From Nigrospora sphaerica (taxonomy: Eukaryota; Ascomycota; Sordariomycetes; Amphisphaeriales; Apiosporaceae), in assembly GCA_018287875.1 (NCBI GenBank), contig JAGVVL010000018.1, forward strand, positions 2,286,501-2,350,500: 64,000 nucleotides of DNA. Reading direction: 5' to 3'. The position numbers and the translations under genes were made by a program. The notes below the pieces were generated by a model. That model made no database searches, had not been told where the DNA came from, and worked only from the letters and a program-made list of their open reading frames with translations. The stretch's first letter is position 1. Every line of letters begins with the position of its first letter. Shown here piece by piece: positions 45,061-57,200 of this stretch.

Positions 45061-45694
45061 TTACTCTTCCCCGAGGCGCATGCGATCCGTCACGCGGCAG
45101 ATTGCGTTCTCGTCGCGGAACCGGTTGGCGCCGCGGCTGTTGGCCAGGGCGTAGCCGTAGTCGGGGGTGTCGGGGTCGCCGGCGCCGGCGCGGCGGCCGC
45201 CCAGCAGGAACTTGGGGTCGACGGTGCCGACGGCGAGGGCGACGTCGGCGCGGGCGGCGTCGCGCCAGTACAGCAGGCTGCCGCAGGCGGCGCAGAAGCC
45301 GCGCCGGACGCCGGGCGTCGCCTCGTAGTCGCGCAGCGCGTCCGTCGCCGTCAGGTACCGCAGGCTGCCCGCCGGCACGACGTGCGCGTGGAAGACGAGC
45401 GTGCCCGTCTGCCGCCGGCACTGCGTGCACTGGCAGCTGTGGCTCTGCGCACAGGCGTCAGCCACCCTCCCCCCGGGGGTACCCTGGGAAGCAGAACCTC
45501 GCCGCACCGGCCGTCGGGGGTGACGGGAGGAGGAGGAGGCGGGCGGGCGGCGAGGCAGGGGGCGTCTTTCTCACCTTGTCCAGAAAATCGTGGTCATCGG
45601 GGAAGTCGACCTGGTACCGGATGGCGCCGCAGAGGCAGCCGCCGGTGATGGTGGACGGTTTGGGGAAGTCCTCGGGTGAAGTCTGGGACGCCAT
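45061..45694 (-). CDS. GFA-domain protein (glutathione-dependent formaldehyde-activating enzyme-like)
   Basis: Exons 45694-45575 and 45444-45061 encode 167 aa. The Zn-binding Cys pattern of the family is complete: C20-L-C22 in GGCLCGAIRY, C44-Q-C46 with C49 in SHSCQCTQCRR, and C91-A-A-C94 in GFCAACGSLLYW. The protein is a single compact GFA fold with no extra domains. The founding member was proposed to speed S-hydroxymethylglutathione formation, but most fungal paralogues (often many per genome) are uncharacterised and may act on other thiol adducts. The intron (130 nt) splits the Cys-rich region between DFLDK and SHSC. It sits downstream of the tRNA and is transcribed the same way as the pectinase gene behind it. 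Confidence 0.9.
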
Positions 45695-46086
45695 CGTGTG
45701 TGCAGAAAGAGAGGGATCGGGGAAGTATTACGACTCGACGGCAACGGAACGGTAATGTGGTCAGCACGGTACGTTTGTTATTTATTCCATGTTTTCAACG
45801 TGATGTCACAGTCATCGATTACTTGCACTGTCGTTATCTCCCGGCTTGGCACATTCGCCCTTCCTGTGTCAAACTACGCCCTGCGCGAAGTTGTACCGGC
45901 TTGGGCGCGCCGCTAGTCGGACGTTCACCCGATAAGGCTGTATCGACCTACCGGATCGGGCCACTTTCCAACGGTCGCGTTGCGATCTCTCCCCCCCTGG
46001 GTTGAGGACACGCTCCTTTCTTTCCTTGGGGGTCTGTCCCAAGAGTGCATCCCGGACCGAAATGTCCGAAGCGGCCAACATTTGGT
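45695..46086. other. Short spacer, GFA promoter and pectinase 3' end
   Basis: About 0.4 kb that must hold the GFA promoter and the 3' UTR of the pectinase gene. No separate gene is seen. Confidence 0.5.
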
Positions 46087-47869
46087 TTACTTGGGCGCAC
46101 AGTCGAGCCCCTCGAGACCCGAGGTATCAAAACCATTGCACACCCACTTCGGTGCCTTGCCGCTCGGGGGGGTGATGGACACATTGCGAGCGTGGATGTT
46201 TTGGCATTGCTGTAAAGGACGCTGCGGTAAGTAGAGCGATCCAAGTGCCTGAAGAGGGGGGAGCATGACGAACTTGGGGAGACGAGCAGACCAGAGTCCC
46301 AACCTGGGGGTCGTGTTTCTTGGACGCCGTGCCGGTGAAGTCGAGAAAGCGAATATCCGAGATGACCATTTTGGACTGCATATCATGGTCAGTCCGGAAC
46401 GACGATAGCCCACCGCCGCGCCAACAGCGGTCCGGCGTTGATGTGTGTGTGAAGCGGATAGGCAAGACACCCTACCGGAAACATGCGACACAGAGTCTCG
46501 TTCTTCTGTCCGTAGCACTGGTTGAGCTCGATGGCCCAGTCGTTGTCGATATTGTGGAACTTCTCGTACGTCACGTTACGGACGTGGCCTTGGCCGCCGC
46601 CGCCATTCAGGTTGTCCTGGAAGTTGGTCTGCACGCCGGGCCAGACCTTGATGCGGGCGCCGTCGCTGGCGTGCGACATTCTGCAACAAAACCACGGGGT
46701 CAGTACCTGCTTCACCCCACCGACAATGGGCGGTGGCCGGGCCTGTTCCGCGCCTCTCTGCTCGGAGCGGTAGCGGGACGGAGAACGAGAGTGCGGCGCG
46801 AGGATCTGCGGCGAGCGGCCGAAAAAGGGGGAGGAGGCTGCTTACGTCGTGTTGTAGACGTAGATGTTCTCGACAATGTCGTACTCAAGCGCGTACTGGC
46901 CCAGCGACCCGACCGAGATGCCGTGCGACCCGTTGCACCGCAGCCCCTGCACCACCACGTTGGTGCTGTTGGGCTTGAAGGACACGCAGTCGTCGCCGTT
47001 GTCGACGACGGAATCTTGGATGACCACCCCGTCCGACCGGTACGTGTCCCAGCCGTCCGTGTTCTTGGCCTCGTTCTTGCTCTTCGAGGCCCCGCGGATG
47101 GTTACGTCGCTCACGATGAAGTCGGTCGTGTTGGCGATGAGGTTGTACCACTAAGGATCGGGGGGGTTGCGTCAGTGAGCCCTTCCAGCATAAAGTGCCC
47201 CCTGCCCCCTTCTTTTCTTCTTCGGCCGGATACCGGCGGGGAAGCAGCGGCTCTTACATTGGGCGAGTTGATCATGTTGATGCCACTGAAAGTTCCGCCT
47301 TCCAGACCGTCGGTGACGAAGAGGACGGGCCGCATCAGCGTCGGGTTGGCCGCGAAGCCGTCCCACCAGGCCTGGCCGCGGCCGTCGAGCGTGCCGACGC
47401 CGCCGCCGTAGAGGTTGACGTCGCGGCCGCCCCAGAGCCAAAAGGCCGAGGCGTTCTGGTAGGGTATCTTGAACGAGTGCTCAGCCCAGTAGCCGACGTC
47501 GTCGCGGAACGCCACACTCCCCAACAGGGCCACGTCGACGGCGTCGAGGAAGCGGAGGTCCAGCGCCGTCGCCACCGTGTAGTCGTCGTCGAGCACCACC
47601 GTACCCCCACGGTTGCAGTCGTGGAACGCCTGCAGGATCGCGGCCGCGTCGTCCTCGCCCTCCCCGCCCGCCTTGACAAAGCATTGCCTGTCCCGCGGCG
47701 GCGAGGGCGGCTGCGCGCGCCCCGGGTTGTAGGGCCAGGGCTTGACCTCGGGCCGGGGAATCGGTCGCTTGCCCGTGTAGGGGCTGGAGGATCTCATGGG
47801 AGAGCTCGAGGCCACTGCAGACGACGCCAGTGTCGCCGCAGCCACGACTCCGAGGATCCGGGGCAGCAT
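46087..47869 (-). CDS. Secreted exo-polygalacturonase, GH28
   Basis: Exons (transcript order) 47869-47258, 47150-46846, 46680-46476, 46375-46274 and 46209-46087 encode 448 aa. A signal peptide (about 1-20, [19 protein letters not shown]) is present. The right-handed beta-helix carries every GH28 catalytic landmark: N234-T-D236 in NTDGWD, Asp257/Asp258 in NGDDCVSFK, His280 in [12 protein letters not shown] and R315-I-K317 in RIKVWPG. The text around them (NASDG-like [23 protein letters not shown]) matches fungal exo-acting enzymes that release galacturonate from polygalacturonic acid ends. Several N-glycosylation sequons are visible (NTT, NST, NGS, NVT). The last intron uses GTTCGT as donor; that choice retains [10 protein letters not shown] perfect 18-nt palindrome lies 54 bases upstream of the ATG. 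Confidence 0.94.
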
Positions 47870-48569
47870 CTTGCATCGACTTTGATCTTGTACGCCTTCC
47901 TTCCTCGCTTCACTTGTCTCGATAAGTACCTAGGTACTTATTTGACAGTGAACTCGAAAATCTGCGGGCGGCGTGACATTTATGTTCCATTCCCACGCGC
48001 AACCTTCATCCCAGCATGCCGGGTAACGCCGTTTAGCCATGCTAAGCTTGTGTACCTACATGGTCCTCGACATGGATGCGGGGAACAATTCTGGTATTTC
48101 CATCAATCAGATGGCAAGATTGACGGTATGTTCCGAAATGAGTTGTTTCTGGAGGCTCAAGTATTTTGGGCGGACCTAATTTTAAGGCGCAACCCTCCAA
48201 AAGGGGTCACGGGCTTCTTGTGCTGTTTATCTCCCAGGTTTACACCTCCGGTTCTCCGGAATGCATAGCTGACGCCGCGCCCACATGGAAATGCGATGCC
48301 TGCCGAAGGGGAAGATTGCTTCTCTCACTCGCCTATGCCATTGTAGGATATTCTCCTCCCAGAACCAAGGCTGACTCGCCACGTCTGTGGCTCCCAGGGA
48401 ACCGTAGCCACGCGCAGAACACTTTAACATAGATTTCCAGTGGTATAACACGCTCTGTTTATTCATTCCTACCACCACGCTCATTTCTCCTTAGCGCTGG
48501 CCGGTGATACCAGCTGCATTTTCTGTTGTCCAAGAACAGGCCTATTAAGTGGCCAACATTAAAGCCTGG
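47870..48569. other. Pectinase promoter and 3' flank of the HBD gene
   Basis: Contains the palindrome at 47923-47940 and a TACCTA motif near 48052. Otherwise no gene is visible. Confidence 0.5.
47923..47940. promoter_or_regulatory. 18-nt perfect palindrome upstream of exo-polygalacturonase
   Basis: TAAGTACCTAGGTACTTA is identical to its own reverse complement. It lies 54 bases upstream of the pectinase ATG, in the 5' leader or core promoter. Its centre, TACCTAGGTA, recurs twice elsewhere in the window. Confidence 0.6.
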
Positions 48570-48959
48570 CTAGCCCGCAACCTGTCTGTTTTCACGCACA
48601 AACTGGGCGGCCTGCTCGCGTGTGTTGAACTTCTCGTGCCTGCTGCCTGCGAACCCGTTGGTCTGGGAGCTACAGGCTTCCCATGTGGTGTAGATGCCGG
48701 GCTCTCTACCTCGAGCCACGGCGTACCAGTCACCTGTCACGTTTCCGTAGAAAGGCACATCTGCAAGATCGGGCCCTTGGGCTTCGGTATGCGAGCGCCA
48801 CTTTTCTTCGGCCTCTGCGACTGTTCCGCATCCAAGATAGTTCTGGCCGGGGAACCCCTTGACCTGAGCTTCGCACTCGGCCCAGCTGCGGTAGATACCT
48901 GGGGTTCTTCCTTTGAACACTACGTAGGCGGCTTTAGGCATCTTCGATGGTTCTGCCAT
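48570..48959 (-). CDS. Stand-alone protein with two RNase H1 N-terminal (hybrid-binding) domains
   Basis: A single exon codes 129 aa. Two copies of the RNase HI N-terminal/caulimovirus-viroplasmin domain are present. The first is at residues 11-54 (AYVVFKGRTPGIYRSWAECEAQVKGF) and the second at 78-121 (WYAVARGREPGIYTTWEACSSQTNGF). Each keeps the Y/W-Y-V-x-x-G-x-x-P-G-I-Y core, W-x-x-C/A and the G-F turn seen in RNase H1 proteins, where the domain grips RNA-DNA hybrid or double-stranded RNA. The RNase H catalytic domain is absent: the stop comes eight residues after domain 2, and no catalytic remnant is seen within the 0.7 kb downstream. It is therefore expected to be a non-catalytic nucleic-acid binder. 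No targeting signal or TM is present. Confidence 0.88.
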   Translation of the reverse strand: MAEPSKMPKAAYVVFKGRTPGIYRSWAECEAQVKGFPGQNYLGCGTVAEAEEKWRSHTEAQGPDLADVPFYGNVTGDWYAVARGREPGIYTTWEACSSQTNGFAGSRHEKFNTREQAAQFVRENRQVAG

Positions 48960-50224
48960 ATGGACGGGCGGTATATTAGCTCTGCGTGTAGAACGAGTGG
49001 CGGACGGACTTTAGCTGCTCGACTGAAGTATGTACCTACCAGAGGTCAAGTCGATAGGATGATAAAGAGGAGCTCCCTTGTGCGCCAGCACGAGGTGGAA
49101 TCTGGCTTGAAACAAAAAGGCCGAGTTACAGTTTATTGGGAAATAAGAAGCTAGGTGCCTGCCTAGTAAGTATGCTACTTGTCTACCTCTTATATATATC
49201 AACAGGCGGAGAAACTGGTCAAATCAGTTGTGTCATGAGTTAGCGACTGGCTGCTACCCTGCCGGCGGCCCGAGTCCAGTAAGAAGCCTGCCCGCCTTCT
49301 TCATTGATGCCAAATCCAGCATCCGGCCACTAATCACTGCCGTCAAACGCCGGTGGTGGTATCCAAAATGCCGCAGTGCGGCATCCGCAGCCCGGCCCAT
49401 ATTGGAGGCAGCTTCACCTACTTCTTTGAGGAGCACATGCTTAAGGGCTGCATACTCGCTTATGCCATACTACGTTCCCCTCCGGATGATTGCATTCAAA
49501 TAGGACGCCAAGAGTCACCCCAAGTACTCAAGTAGGTACTCAATGATTTGATTAGGCATGTGGGCTGATTGAACATAAACCGGCACCTCGTGTGGTTTGC
49601 GATACGATGGTCACCTTTGTGATCAAGATGAATAGCTTGATAGATGCTTCAGTACCTTAGTAACCTACTGCCGTTGGATTTCTGGGCCACGGTCAAATTC
49701 GACCGAAAAAGAAGAAAAAGGGGAAATGAGATATCGTGAGATCGACTGCAAGCAAACGTGTAACTTCAACGGCCGATTGCCTCTCGATAACCCTGGTTGG
49801 CTCGAAGCAGCGAACATGCTGCACAGTCAGAACCCGTATATCTCAGAAACAAAGGGACGGAAAAAAGAGCCTCGCCCTAGCTTGCGGCCGTGAAAGATAT
49901 ATCTCGAGTATCGGGGGGGGGGAAGAAGCACCATGCTTCAAGCGCCCTACAAGTGCCGCGTCCTGACGACGGCATCATTCCATGGGGTGTGTATGGGGGA
50001 TGAGGTAGTGCTCGGAACGAATCGTAAACCCTCATGGTTCAAGGGTCACAGCCTCTTCGGTTATTGTTCGTTGTAGCTCCCGTGGCCATGGTTTCCCCTG
50101 ATACGAGGTGTGTATTAATACCATGGCGGCACCGAAAGATGGTGTCCGCCTATTAAAGAGAGGATATCTGTACTCCAAAACGCCCCAAACCCGACGTTAT
50201 CAAGAATACCGCCCGAACCAGGAA
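48960..50224. other. Upstream of the HBD gene, 3' flank of the two-TM gene
   Basis: Somewhat A/T-rich spacer with TACCTA/CTAGG-type motifs at about 49031 and 49152 and a G run near 49913-49921. No gene is recognised. Confidence 0.5.
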
Positions 50225-51294
50225 TCAATAGGCCCCGCCCCTGGGTCCCGCGTACCCAGCATTATAAGAGCCCCCGGCGGCGTACGTACTGTGGGCCGCC
50301 GCCGGTGGTTCGATGGACGACATGAACGGGAAAGAGGCAGGAAACGCGGCGTCGGAAGCGGGCGGCGGCTTGTGCGCGTCGGGCTGCAGTCCCTGGCCGG
50401 GCTGGGGAGGCGACGGTAGCGGCTTGTTCGCATCGAACCCCGCGTAGGGCGGCGGTGGGGGCGACAGGGCGGTGGTGAAGCTCGGCGCCGGGCTCGCCAT
50501 CGGCGACGGGATTGGGATCGCGCTCGTCTGGTTCACGGGCCCCGTGATGACGGGCTGCTCGCGCGCCGACTCCTGCTGCTTCTGCTGCCCGTACGCAAGG
50601 GGCGCGTCGTACAAGGCGCCGCCGCCGTAGGCGGTGGCCTGCGGCCCCGCAGCCCCCGCGGCATCATTACCGCCGGGCCAGCCACCGGACCTCGGGTTGC
50701 CGTTGTCGTGGTCCTCGCCGTGGTCCTCTTGAATCTTCGTGTAGTTCCCGGTGCGCGCCGGGCCTGGCTCCGCCTTGCCGCGGTCCCCTCGGCACCGCTT
50801 CACCAGCCAGATGATGAGCCACAAGCCACTGGCGGCACAAAACGCTTTCCATATGGGGTAGCCTGTGCGGAATGGCTTATTCTTCTCTATCTTGCGGCGG
50901 CGCTCTAAGTTGAGATGGATTAGTTTGCGCTTCTCTTTCGTTCCCCTTTCAACTCCTTCATTTCTAGCTCCCCCTTTGAGAAGAATCGGGAAAAATAGAT
51001 GGGACGATGGTTTGTCGTTACTGGCTTACCTTTAGTGCAATAAAATATCAGTGCTACCAGAAAGATGGTGAAGAAGAGGGAAAAGTAGACGATCAGAAAA
51101 ATGGCCCACCACGGCAAGCTCGTCTTGCCGCTGCCGCTCCCACCGTTTCCACTGCCGCCATAGTAGTACGCGGGTATGGGCCTGGAAGCGCTGCTACTCG
51201 GTCTCTTTGATGAAGATGAAGAGCCTTTGGTAGAAGATCGACCGCCGCCGCCGCCCTTAGGCGATCGCGAAAGGATGGCCGCCGGTAGTTTCAT
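50225..51294 (-). CDS. Two-TM protein with proline-rich PPxY tail
   Basis: Exons 51294-51030 and 50904-50225 encode 314 aa. The Ser/Gly-rich N-terminus (1-58) is low complexity. TM1 is at about 61-86 (WWAIFLIVYFSLFFTIFLVALIF). A short, strongly basic loop (ERRRKIEKNKPFR) follows, then TM2 at about 104-123 (PIWKAFCAASGLWLIIWLV). The tail from about 124 is long, disordered, rich in Pro/Ala/Gly, and includes PPPPPYAGF with PPPY at residues 239-242, a PPxY ligand for WW domains such as those of Rsp5/Nedd4 ubiquitin ligases. I do not recognise the family. The hairpin topology with both ends on the same side is inferred. The intron (51029-50905) keeps frame. Confidence 0.75.
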
Positions 51295-54200
51295 GAGGAA
51301 TGCGGAGCTGGTGTACTATGGACTCGAATAGGTTGCGGTGTTCGCGATAGATGGAACAAAGAGAGAGAGAGGTGGGCGATGCAGGCAGAGCTGTGTGTCG
51401 GTGTCGCGGCTCACCACTGATATAATACTATGCGACATACGGCACTCCTACAGGGTGGAGGCATCCTCAATCACCCTGCCTACTGGCGGGTGCTAAACAC
51501 GCCCAGTCTAAAAGCCCAGCTGCCCATCCAATCCCCCACTGCTTCTTATCTGTTCAGGTTCCCGTGTCCGTTCTACAGCAGCATCGCCTGCGTGCTTACT
51601 ATGAAGCACACCGTGTTCAGCAAGCGTGGTGGGCGATCGCTCTGGTTGGCAGGGCTGGCACGGTCTCGGTCACCAAGTGCTGACTCGGGTCCTACGCTTC
51701 GGTATCAGCCCTACATTAGCCCGGATATAAGTGATAGGGCACAGGTCTCCAATCGCGCACCGAGCCATACTAGAATAGCGAGTGGGTATGGCATGATTGG
51801 CGTCCCGTACGATGCTCTGGACCGACAAGGCGCAGCGGCGAGCTTGGCACGCCCGGGTAAAATCGTTTTTGCTGCGCCTCTGTCCGGGGTGCCCCGGCAC
51901 GCCGAGGTAGGGACAGAAACAGTAAGACCTTGAGCGGAACTAAAAAAGGGGAAGAAAACTTGTAGCAGCCCCGGATGTCTTCTTCCCCAGCCGCGACTTC
52001 ATCCGAATACCTCTCTGTCGCCGTCTTTGTGCCCGTGCCCCGAACCGCAGCGGCCGGGACCGGAACCGGGGACAAAATGATGTGGACATCGACTGAAGAC
52101 CGGACGGACTCCGATACTCGATCGGAACCGACGCGACCCTGACATTGGCGCTTTCTGTCCCTGCCTTTCTGACATGTCCCAGCAGCAGGCCGGACGGCTG
52201 CGCCGCGGGCGGCATTTGGACGCCACATCCATCACTCTCCCATTCACGACTCCCGATAACGGGCGCCGTGCCGTGCGTGCCCTGGCGGGACGACCATGAG
52301 TGGCTGGCCGCCCAGATCGACAACTTTGGCCGTGGCCACACGGGCTGCTCTACTACACCGCCCATGCGGCTTCACTCTCACACGATTATATATCAGTGGC
52401 ACCGGCCTGCTATCAGGTCTCAATCTTGGCTTTCGATCAAAGTCGGCGACGTGGCGTGTCCAAAAATAGTGGCAGATTTAGCAGTGGCCGCCGACGCCAT
52501 CGCCCGTGGCTCCCCGCCCAATGGCCTGGGCGATTCAATAAAGGACAACCACGTCTTCTGCATCTTCCACAAAGCCACATACGTGTAACCGTATTAATAT
52601 ATCTACCCGAGTGAAACAGGAATGTTATGAGTACGTTCCCCGCGCAGCATCCCTCCGAGATCAACCCCCCTTGGCCAGGTTTTCCTAGCAACCAGTAGCC
52701 ACCAGAACTTGAAAGGTCAGCACTACGGCAGGCATATTTGGCGTCAAAATTACCCTTGCATGTGACAGGTCCTAAAGCCGATGGTGCAAAGCCGCACCGC
52801 ACAGGTCGAATCAGGAAGACAAGGCGGGGAGCCATGTCCTTTCCCATAATATTGTCGTTTTGATGATTTCCACATGTGGGTTCAATCACAACACATTTGT
52901 TCGGTTGAACTTGTTGAATTTGTCATCACCTGGGCTTGATGGAGAGAATCGAGGATCAGACGGCCATCGGCGCTGCACCAGAACTTGCGTTGGATGTTGA
53001 TCGCCGGTTGAGGTACTGCATGGGGAAGCCACGACACAAAAATCTCCTTCACAATGTTCTCCTAGAAGCCCCTTCCTCTGGACTTTGAAATCAGCCCGTG
53101 TTGGTCCCCAGTAGTGATAGTGTTGCGAGAAGCGTCTTGACACAAGTTTGTACCATGCCAGGCGTGGGAACACCAATCACCTCCGCCAACGCGGCCGTGA
53201 ACAAGCACTCGGTCAGGTATATTTCGCATATCTCGGTCCATTATGGCTTCCAGCCATCGGTATGGGGTGAGTCTCGAAACATCTTATATGAGGAATTCTT
53301 GGCCTCGGGTGGGCGGGTGTTACCAGGCGCCCCATATATCAAAACCCCCTGAATCGAGCCAACAGTAACGACTACTATGGGCCATCATCCAATACCTGAA
53401 GCTGACCATATGGGAATGAAACGATGACTATGCTCCAGTGGGGCAATTCCGTGAGTCAAGTTTGCTGAGGATTTCACGATTGACACAAAAGGATGGAACG
53501 GACGAGTCTTTCAGGGTCGAGAGACGCCTGGCGCCTGATCAACCAATCAACCAAAACTCTCAGGTCCACAAACCATCAAGCAACGGACGCATACGCGCCA
53601 AAAATACAAGTCTGTCCAATAATGCTCTTGATATCCAAGTGGAGGGCAGACGCCGCGAGCCTATGACGACGGCGCCAGATGGGGGTCGACGTTGGGCGTA
53701 CGAGAGTGGGCAAAAAGTGTCGCCCGACCACGTAGAGCCATCAGTATGCGGCACGGAGTACAGATCCCATCCTTGGACCCCAATATCTTCCAGACCCGGG
53801 CGATTCACTCGCCGCACTTCGTTTCCGCGTAGCACCGGGGCGTGACCGCGGGGCAGTAAGAAAGATGATGCAAGGAATGAGCCAGCAGTATCACGATCCA
53901 TACGGGAGCGGTGTAAGAGGCACCGAGTCAACGAGGCTGGACGGTAGAACCCTTCCCACGCGCCGAAAATCATCATTGGCAGAGGCTGTCATGCAGGGTG
54001 GCGTTGGTCGTGCAGTAGGTTCCAGTCACCATCGGGGTGGCGAGGCAGCCTGACTACGTGTGGAGGGCCAGAGACATGGCGATTACTTGCATGACCGTAT
54101 ACCCCTACCGACGGCAAAGCCGCCGGCCGTAGTAATCAGGCTGTATTTCCAACATCTGCGCTCTCTCCTTACGGGATGCAGCCAGAGGCCCCGAAGGTGC

Positions 54201-57200
54201 CCGTCTCTTGTACAGCCGCGGTCAAGTAACAGGCTGTCACACACGTAGGTCGAGCCGCATCCGCTTTCTCCCAGGATCTCCCAGGCTTGACGCTCTTAAT
54301 GGCCGGTCCGGGCTTGCTTGCGCGTACCGATACCACGGGGAGGGACGGGACATCATTGCCGACGAAAGAGAAGGAGGGGCAAAGAGCAGAGAGCAGTTGT
54401 CGGCGCGGGGGCGAGCGGCGGCCCGTTGCCTGCCGTCTCGCAGGGTCTCCTGGCGTGTGCCTACCCCTACCGGCCGCCGCCCACGACCGGCCGTCAAGGG
54501 ATGCGCCACCCATGCATGGATGCAATGAATGCATGACACATGCTCGACATCTTGGCGTGCCGTATGCTTCGATGTTCGAGCGGTACCCGATTGCTCGCAG
54601 GGGCAGGCGGCGGCGATTTATGTATGTGAAAAAAACGGTTCGCATAAAGGATGCCTCCTTTCTGCCCGAGCGCAGATCTTACTGGAATGGCCCGTCCGGC
54701 GTCGAAAGGGGAGATGGGGAAAAGCCGATCCCCGAACCAGCCACCACCCTCTGTCGGTCGTCGGCCGGGGAAGGCTGAAGGGCAGGCAGCCTGTGGTGCC
54801 GAGAAGCTTTTGGCGAGAGCCTGCGAGGTCCTGTTGATAGGGTGGCCCGGCCCGGCTGGACTACGATGTCGGCGCGCGGCATCACTACCGGCGAACACCA
54901 CCGAGGCCCAGCTTGCACCAGCAGAAAGCCCGTGTTAGCCACGAACCCTAATTTCCGCGCGGATCTAGCAGGCCGTTGAGTACCACTACAGCGGACCTAT
55001 ACGGAGAATTTTCTCTATCGTCCCCGGTCGGGGGCTGGGGAGGAGGAGACAGAGCAACTGAGGGAGATGTCTGAGGAAGAAGCACGTCCACCCGACGTTG
55101 GCTTGGAACGGAGACGGCCCATTTTGTTTTGCCTGGGGCCGGCCTCTGGAGAGGGGAAACGAGGCGTACGACGGAGCAGAGACGACGGGGGGTCCCGGAT
55201 GGCCAGGACACCCCGGCGGGGGGGGGCACGAGAGATGGGCGAGGCTGTCGTTGCGCTAGCCAAGATGCCGGGATCATCGTTGGGCAGAAAGAGCGTTTCG
55301 TGACAACTTAGCCTGGCCAGAGCGTATCCAGAAATGGGGCCTCTCCATGGAGCCGAGAGCGACGAGCAACTATCGGCGAGATCGAGCCCACCACCGAGCC
55401 TGGGAGCGCAGCCGGGCAGCATCCCGCCGGCGCTGGGAACTGGGTTCTGCCGAATCGACGGCTAGGTACTTTTCAGACTTGCCCAAGTGGGCTGCCGCAG
55501 GTGGACGATGGGTTGCCGTTGCCGTGGGGTTGTCCGGTTACATACATACATAATACTCCGTAGGGCGCAACTATGCTTCGTTGCATCTGAAGTCGAGAGC
55601 CCAAGAAAGGGTCCCCCACCCGGGACGGCCCACCGGGGAACAGCAGCAGCAGCAAATGAGACTCGGCAGACCGAAGGAACCCAAGCAAGCCACTCACTCC
55701 TGCGGCCAGGACCAGAGCGAAACGATGCAGGGCCGACGAAGCGAGTAGCACGACGGCAACACACAAGGTCCCTTGGGGGTCTATGCCCTCTGGTACGAAG
55801 TAGTCGTGATGGCGCCCCCCCGCGGGTCAGGCACGCCCGCTCGGGGGCCGGCATCATCGCCATATGGGCCGGGATGGCGGGCAGCAACTCGGTCCAACCC
55901 AATCGGCCGCGCGCGTGCTTGGCCCACAGGCTCTGACTACCGAAGAAGGCAATCTGCGGCGTGACTGACAAGTAGGAAGCGAGCGCGCTGAAGGGAGACG
56001 GGCGTGGACCCAGGGGCAAGGGTCGTGGCCCTTTTACCAAAAAGCAACGACAGGCATCTGCTTGTCCTGAACAAAAGCGGAGCCCGGGCGCAGGCCTTGA
56101 GGTTGGGTTACAGCATCGAAGCCCAACCCGGGCCAGCGCCCGTCGAGATTCTCCCTCCCCCCCTCTCTTCAGGTCCCTCATCTTCTCTGTCCTGCTCCTC
56201 GTAGCAGCGCGTCTAGGGGCCCGGAACATGAGACGAAGCGCCGGGTGGGAGCGCCTCCGTGCCTGGCGGCGGCAATGTACATCTGACAAATCGGACGGGA
56301 GCCCAACCGAGCGGCCCTGTGGTGGGCAGTGATGGGCCGAACCGACGCTGCCATGCCATAGTCCTCCTCACTGCGGCAGCGCAAACAAACTACACAATAC
56401 ACAGTAAATACTGGTCTACTCCAACCAGGCATTCGGCGGAATGCTTGGGTGGGTTTGCAGGAGTCGTCCAATGGCATGGCTGGGCTGCTGAGCCACTGGC
56501 AATGTGACTGCAAACCTGTCCCCGTCATCAGTACGACATGCCTGCGAGTGACTGATGCCCGTGTAAGTCAGCGTCGAGGCTCGATCCGCTCTCTCGTCCC
56601 AATCGGGGAGAAGGAGACCAAGACATGGCTGGTTCCACGCCGCCGGTCGGGCCTCCTGGCTATCCATGTGCCTTATGGCTGGAGACGGGGCGGGCTACGA
56701 GGCAACTAGGGCACTTCGCGTCATCTTGGCTGCCTGGATAGACCCCGGGATGGGATGTAGGACGTGTGGAAGCCCGTACAGACTCGTCTCGCGGGGTCAA
56801 TCACCGAAACCAGAGGTAAGTTCCAGTCTCTCTGCCTCTCTGCCTCTGCTTCTCTTGCTGTGCCTCTCTTGCTCTGCCTCTCCTTTCTGGCCATGCGCCC
56901 TGGCACCATCACCCACGCCTGATGGGAGCCGGTCCGTCACACCACGGCGGCATATGCTTCCCGTCACGACGAGACGGGAAGGTCTAGACGCCGATCGCTG
57001 ACAGACGAGCTTGGAAACAAAGGAAAAAAAAAAAAAGGTCGTAGCGTGGCGTGGAAGGGTCACCCCCTGCCCATGAACCACCCCTGTGAAAGCAACCCTG
57101 GCCTGGAGCTGAAGGATGGATGGGCGGACGGCACGATGGCGGACGGATTGACGCAACCCTGTCTCTTTCCTCCCTCTCCCTCGGTTTCGAGTGGGACGTC

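Noticed and set aside
46210..46273. Alternative last intron of the pectinase starting at GTTGGG (46300 region) and ending at CCGCAG
   Set aside because: It would delete VGTLVCSSP, which is conserved in exo-polygalacturonases. The GTTCGT donor with CAG at 46210-46212 keeps it.
51430..51933. 168-codon open frame with ATG and no internal stop
   Set aside because: No recognisable motif, no splice-extended neighbour, and overlapping frames of similar length on the opposite strand.
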